Source: Chloroflexota bacterium (lineage in GTDB: Bacteria; Chloroflexota; UBA5177; JANWHV01). From it: a DNA stretch of 24,097 nucleotides. The notes under the pieces were generated by a model. It ran no database searches. It had not been told where the DNA came from and was given only the letters and a program-made list of their open reading frames with translations. This document shows positions 21,071 to 24,097 of the stretch, piece by piece. The stretch spans positions 1-24,097 of the forward strand of contig JAICHN010000020.1 in the NCBI GenBank assembly GCA_025924845.1, in the 5' to 3' direction. Each line of letters starts with the position of its first letter. Position 1 is the first letter of the stretch. Position numbers and translations under genes: made by a program.

Positions 21071-22570
21071 TCAAGGTTCCGGGGCGGGCTGATCTTGCGC
21101 CGGGCCTCCTGGAGACGCGGCAGCCGCCGATCGGCGCGCATTGACCAGTTCCCGGACGACGATGTGCAAGAATGACACCGCGGGCACCGCGAAGAAGGCG
21201 CCGGGGATCCCTGCCAGCGGCAAGCCGACCAGCGCCGCCGCCATCGCTTCGAGCGGATGAATGCCAAGATTACGCCCTTGAAGCCTCGGACCGATCACGT
21301 TGGTGACAATCTGCTCGCCCACCAGGAGCCAGATCAGATAGAAAAGCGGTTTCGGTAACGGTGAGAAGGCCAGGGCCAGGCCAAAGGGAGGGATGTATAG
21401 GATTATTGGTCCAATGACTGGGACAAGCGACAGAAGAAAGCTGCTAAAGAAGATAACGATGGGGTAGGGTATGCCCAGAATAAGCGCGCCTGTCGCGTCC
21501 ACGGCGCCGGCCAGTAAGGCGAGAATAATCTGCGTTCGTACATATCTTCCCAGAACCCGGTCAAGATTATTCACGGCGCGCGAAACCTGATCTCGATAGG
21601 GGCCGGGTACCTGACGCATGAGCCAGTGGACGAACTTGCCGTCGTCACTCACGAAATAGATCGAGATAATAAAGATCAAGATGATATTCAGCAGCAAAGT
21701 GCCTGCTTGTAGACTGATGTTGAGCGCGTTGTTCAGCAGGCCGGTTACCTGCGCGTTTATGGCCTGGACCACCTGGCTAAACTTGTCATGCAGATCGAAT
21801 ACGATGCCATGCCGATCCAGCTCCGTCTGCAGGCTCAGCAACAGTAGCGGTGTGGATATTGCCTTCCGGTATATGGCGTTCGTTTCGGTTACCGCCTGGG
21901 CGGCTGCGTTGACGGCACGGGCCATCCGCGTGGCGTCCAGCCGCACGGTCGCCTGCTCGAACGCTGCCTGGAGCCGACGCGCGGCGGCTACTATCGGGCC
22001 GGCATAGCTTGAAGGGAGCGTTTGCACGGACGGCTGCTCCGTATCGGCGGTGAGCTTCAAGGTATCGTGGACCAGCACGGCAATGTCCGTTTGCGTCTTT
22101 CGCGCCTGCTCCCGCAGGATAGGTTGCCCGTTGGTCAGCAGCCGTTGCTGGGCGGCTAATTCGCCTTGGATCGCCGTGAGGTCGCGCTGCACGGTTTGCA
22201 GGCCGGAGAGGCTGGCAGCCGAGGGATTGCGCAGGCCCTTCACCAATGATTGAGCCTGAGTAATGAACGGGGCGACCAGCAGGGCGCCAAAGAGGAGTAC
22301 TACGGTGAACAACAGGACATAGGCGCCGAGTACCGCCGCCCAGCGCATACGCACCGCGCGCCGCAGCAGGCGAACCGCGGGCGCCATCAAGTAGGCAAGC
22401 AGCGCGCCGAGCAGAAAGAGATAGAGCCCCTGGCGAAATCGGTTGAGCAGCCCAAAGATATCGTTGAGGAGCGCCACGACCGCCAGCAGGATGAGCAACA
22501 CCCCGAGGATCGTGAACACGCGAATCAACGTGCTGAGATTCCGCGGCTCATCCGACTGAAAGAGGTGCAT
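21071..22570 (-). CDS. AI-2E family transporter (PF01594-type permease)
   Basis: 499 residues, with hydrophobic segments near 15-36, 48-66, 78-102, 288-308, 345-367, 371-400, 408-425 and 445-475. The family signature SLVPVIGPIILYIPP (381-395) and the NVIGPRLQGRNLGIHPLE motif (424-441) are clear. The family includes the E. coli TqsA autoinducer-2 exporter and many permeases of unknown substrate. The loop between the third and fourth membrane segments (about 105-285) is much larger than in typical members of about 350 residues and is rich in Gln/Ala/Thr helices. The ATG at 22570 has GGGAGG 8 nt upstream. The substrate cannot be read. Confidence 0.88.
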   Translation of the reverse strand: MHLFQSDEPRNLSTLIRVFTILGVLLILLAVVALLNDIFGLLNRFRQGLYLFLLGALLAYLMAPAVRLLRRAVRMRWAAVLGAYVLLFTVVLLFGALLVAPFITQAQSLVKGLRNPSAASLSGLQTVQRDLTAIQGELAAQQRLLTNGQPILREQARKTQTDIAVLVHDTLKLTADTEQPSVQTLPSSYAGPIVAAARRLQAAFEQATVRLDATRMARAVNAAAQAVTETNAIYRKAISTPLLLLSLQTELDRHGIVFDLHDKFSQVVQAINAQVTGLLNNALNISLQAGTLLLNIILIFIISIYFVSDDGKFVHWLMRQVPGPYRDQVSRAVNNLDRVLGRYVRTQIILALLAGAVDATGALILGIPYPIVIFFSSFLLSLVPVIGPIILYIPPFGLALAFSPLPKPLFYLIWLLVGEQIVTNVIGPRLQGRNLGIHPLEAMAAALVGLPLAGIPGAFFAVPAVSFLHIVVRELVNARRSAAAASPGGPAQDQPAPEP

Positions 22571-22786
22571 GAGCTAGACCTCCCAAGGCCGGGGTTGTCA
22601 CGGTCCCGCCCGCGCCCCATGATGCATGGCACATTACTACAATACAGCGGTCCGCGCTGCTTGGCCGGCCTTCCGAACCGAGCGCTTGCCGTACGCGCCC
22701 GGCATCCCCCTTGCGCTCCAGATTCTCGGTTCGACCAGCGGCATGGTCGACGCGGCGGCTACTGGTCCACGGGTCGCTTGCCGTCG

Positions 22787-22819
22787 CGGCCTCGGCGGTA
22801 GGGGTCGGCGCCGAGGCCG
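22787..22819. terminator. Terminator-like hairpin after the MFS gene
   Basis: An 11-bp perfect inverted repeat (22787-22797 with 22809-22819, core GGCCTCGGCG) surrounds an 11-nt loop. On the minus strand it begins 19 nt after the MFS stop codon. It is very GC-rich, with no U-tract. Between here and the AI-2E gene (to 22571) I see nothing else. Confidence 0.4.
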
Positions 22820-22837
22820 GCAGCTTCTTTCCGGGGA

Positions 22838-24097
22838 CTACCCTGGCGTTCCCCCGTCCCGCATCGCCGCCGTCCCCTGGCGATCGGCGCCGCTCGTCCC
22901 TGCCCGCCCGCTTGGCGAGTGGAGGAACCAGACGATGAGAAGCGCGGGCAGCACCGCGATGGTCAACAGCACGAAGGTGTCGTGGTAGGCCAGGGCCAGC
23001 GCCGTGCGCACTGCTTGGGGCACCTGCGTTCCGACGAATCCGCCCACACCGACCTGGGCATAGCTACTGTCCGTGCCATGGGCGATCCCCTGTAGATGGA
23101 CGGCGGTCCGGCTTTGCAGAAAGTTGGTCAGCGCGGCGACGCAAAGCGACACCATAACGTTTCTCGTCACCACGTTCAAGGTCGTCGCATCCGGCAACTC
23201 CGGGCCGCTGATTCCATCCAGGACGAGCGTGTTGACCGACTGCAACAGCAGGGTCAGGCCAAAGCCGCTGATCAGCAGAAGCGGCGCCAGTGCTGTGAGA
23301 TTAGAGTTACCGTTGGTGAAAAGAGCAATCAAGCCGCTCGTGAGCACCACATCGGTCAAGCCAAGGAGGATCAGCAGCCTTGGGCCCAGCCGGTTATAGG
23401 ACTGGCCGGTCGCAATGGAGCCAAGTACGGCCCCGATTCCCTGCCAGAGCTGGAGCAGCCCCGCATCGAACGGCGATTCGCCCCGTAGACCCTGTAGATA
23501 TTGGGGAAGCACGAAGCCGCGGCCAAAGATGGTGATTGGTCCGACGAGCGCGAGCGCCGCGCCCAGGAGATAATTGCGGCGCTGATACAGGCGAAGGTGG
23601 AGGAGGGGCGCGGCGCCGCGCCACGCGGTCACGATGAACACGACGATGAGCAGCAGAGAAACAACAATGGGCCCCGAAACATCGACGGTATCGGCCCATC
23701 CGTCGTAGGCAAGGTTGGAGATGCCGTAGAGCAACAGCCCGAGGCCGGCCGCGGCGAGGAGGAATCCGGGAACGTCAAAGCGTAGGTTTTGGCGAGTGGG
23801 AGCCTCGCGCAGAAAGTGCAGGGCCATTAGTATGCCGGCCAGGCCGATAGGTAGATTTACAAAGAAGACCCAACGCCAGTCGAAATATTGGGTGAGATAG
23901 CCGCCGACGGTTGGCCCGAGCGTCGGCGCCGCCAGCACGGGGATGCCGAATAGCCCGTTGGCCTTGCCGCGCTCCTCGTAGGAAAAGACACTGAACAGGA
24001 TGGCGAAGGAAATCGGGTATAGCGCGGCGCCGCCTGCTCCCTGGAGCACCCGTGCCGCGATTAATAGGTCGATGTTCGGCGCGATACCGCACAGGGC
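22838..24097 (-). CDS. MFS drug/solute transporter, DHA2 (EmrB/QacA) type (5' partial)
   Basis: 419 residues are visible. The frame is open at the right window edge (reading ALCGIAPNIDLLIAAR into VLQGAGGAALYP), so the N-terminal membrane segments lie outside. A GTG at 24049 is internal, not the start. The antiporter motif C (APTLGPTVGGYL) followed by FDWRWVFFVNLPIG is typical of the 14-helix DHA2 family, which exports drugs or small organics by proton antiport. Later segments cover the remaining helices, and the C-terminus is a short Gly/Ser/Arg-rich cytoplasmic tail. The substrate is unknown. Confidence 0.9.
   Translation of the reverse strand, partial: ALCGIAPNIDLLIAARVLQGAGGAALYPISFAILFSVFSYEERGKANGLFGIPVLAAPTLGPTVGGYLTQYFDWRWVFFVNLPIGLAGILMALHFLREAPTRQNLRFDVPGFLLAAAGLGLLLYGISNLAYDGWADTVDVSGPIVVSLLLIVVFIVTAWRGAAPLLHLRLYQRRNYLLGAALALVGPITIFGRGFVLPQYLQGLRGESPFDAGLLQLWQGIGAVLGSIATGQSYNRLGPRLLILLGLTDVVLTSGLIALFTNGNSNLTALAPLLLISGFGLTLLLQSVNTLVLDGISGPELPDATTLNVVTRNVMVSLCVAALTNFLQSRTAVHLQGIAHGTDSSYAQVGVGGFVGTQVPQAVRTALALAYHDTFVLLTIAVLPALLIVWFLHSPSGRAGTSGADRQGTAAMRDGGTPG

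Noticed and set aside
21013..21267. N-terminal extension of the orphan anchored protein
   Set aside because: It overlaps the permease gene in another frame and is Arg/Ser-rich; the ATG at 21012 has a good ribosome-binding site and leads directly into a membrane anchor.
24047..24049. GTG as start of the MFS gene
   Set aside because: The frame stays open to the window edge and reads typical MFS sequence upstream of this codon.
1..24097. CRISPR array, tRNA, rRNA or intact insertion sequence
   Set aside because: I found no regularly spaced direct repeats, no cloverleaf I could support, and no transposase frame.

Overview
The window is GC-rich and gene-dense. It looks like bacterial chromosome, most plausibly from Chloroflexota (Ktedonobacteria- or Thermomicrobia-like). 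This is inferred from gene content: an XRE-type helix-turn-helix/NB-ARC/TPR regulator, zinc-ribbon-tagged Ser/Thr kinase and phosphatase genes, Uma2 and NERD gene remnants, and an S9 peptidase. The assignment is not proven. I see no rRNA, tRNA, CRISPR array or intact mobile element. From about 2.8 kb to the right edge every recognised gene is on the minus strand.

Left part (1-2.8 kb, plus strand): the 3' part of a YdjM/DUF457-like membrane metal-dependent hydrolase is followed 3 nt later by a complete PLP-dependent threonine/serine dehydratase. Next comes a gene graveyard at 1761-2150. It holds a 5' fragment of a NERD-domain gene (plus strand) whose cut end meets the cut end of a frameshifted Uma2-family gene (minus strand). 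A small acidic orphan protein follows, then a perfect 10-bp hairpin that separates it from the minus-strand genes.

Middle (2.8-10 kb, minus strand): a secreted 741-residue protein with an Ig-like region, two PsbP-like regions and a Ser/Tyr-rich tail; a large XRE-HTH/NB-ARC/TPR (STAND-type) regulator; and an S9 prolyl-oligopeptidase-type peptidase. A 23-bp perfect inverted repeat lies just upstream of the peptidase gene.

Core of interest (10.1-19 kb, minus strand): a compact cassette. In transcription order it encodes a VWA-domain protein, a zinc-ribbon FHA protein, a Ser/Thr kinase fused through a membrane helix to a periplasmic branched-chain-amino-acid-binding-type domain, a zinc-ribbon PP2C phosphatase, two paralogous helical zinc-ribbon proteins, and a membrane-anchored PpiC-type foldase. 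Spacings are short (0 to about 100 nt). Five consecutive proteins carry the same CxxC...CxxC zinc ribbon. An extended -10 promoter-like site lies upstream of the VWA gene and the 23-bp hairpin follows the last gene. I read this as one ligand-sensing phosphosignalling system: the kinase senses an extracellular solute, PP2C reverses the phosphorylation, FHA reads phosphothreonine, and VWA and the zinc-ribbon proteins act as scaffold. It recalls the TerY-P kinase/phosphatase/VWA triad and the PpkA/PppA/Fha set of type VI secretion, but no Ter or type VI secretion genes are visible.

Right part (19.3-24.1 kb, minus strand): a class I SAM methyltransferase, a small membrane-anchored orphan protein, an AI-2E-family permease with an enlarged loop, and a DHA2-type MFS transporter cut by the window edge. 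Two diverged copies of a short dispersed repeat lie just after the stop codons of the peptidase and methyltransferase genes.
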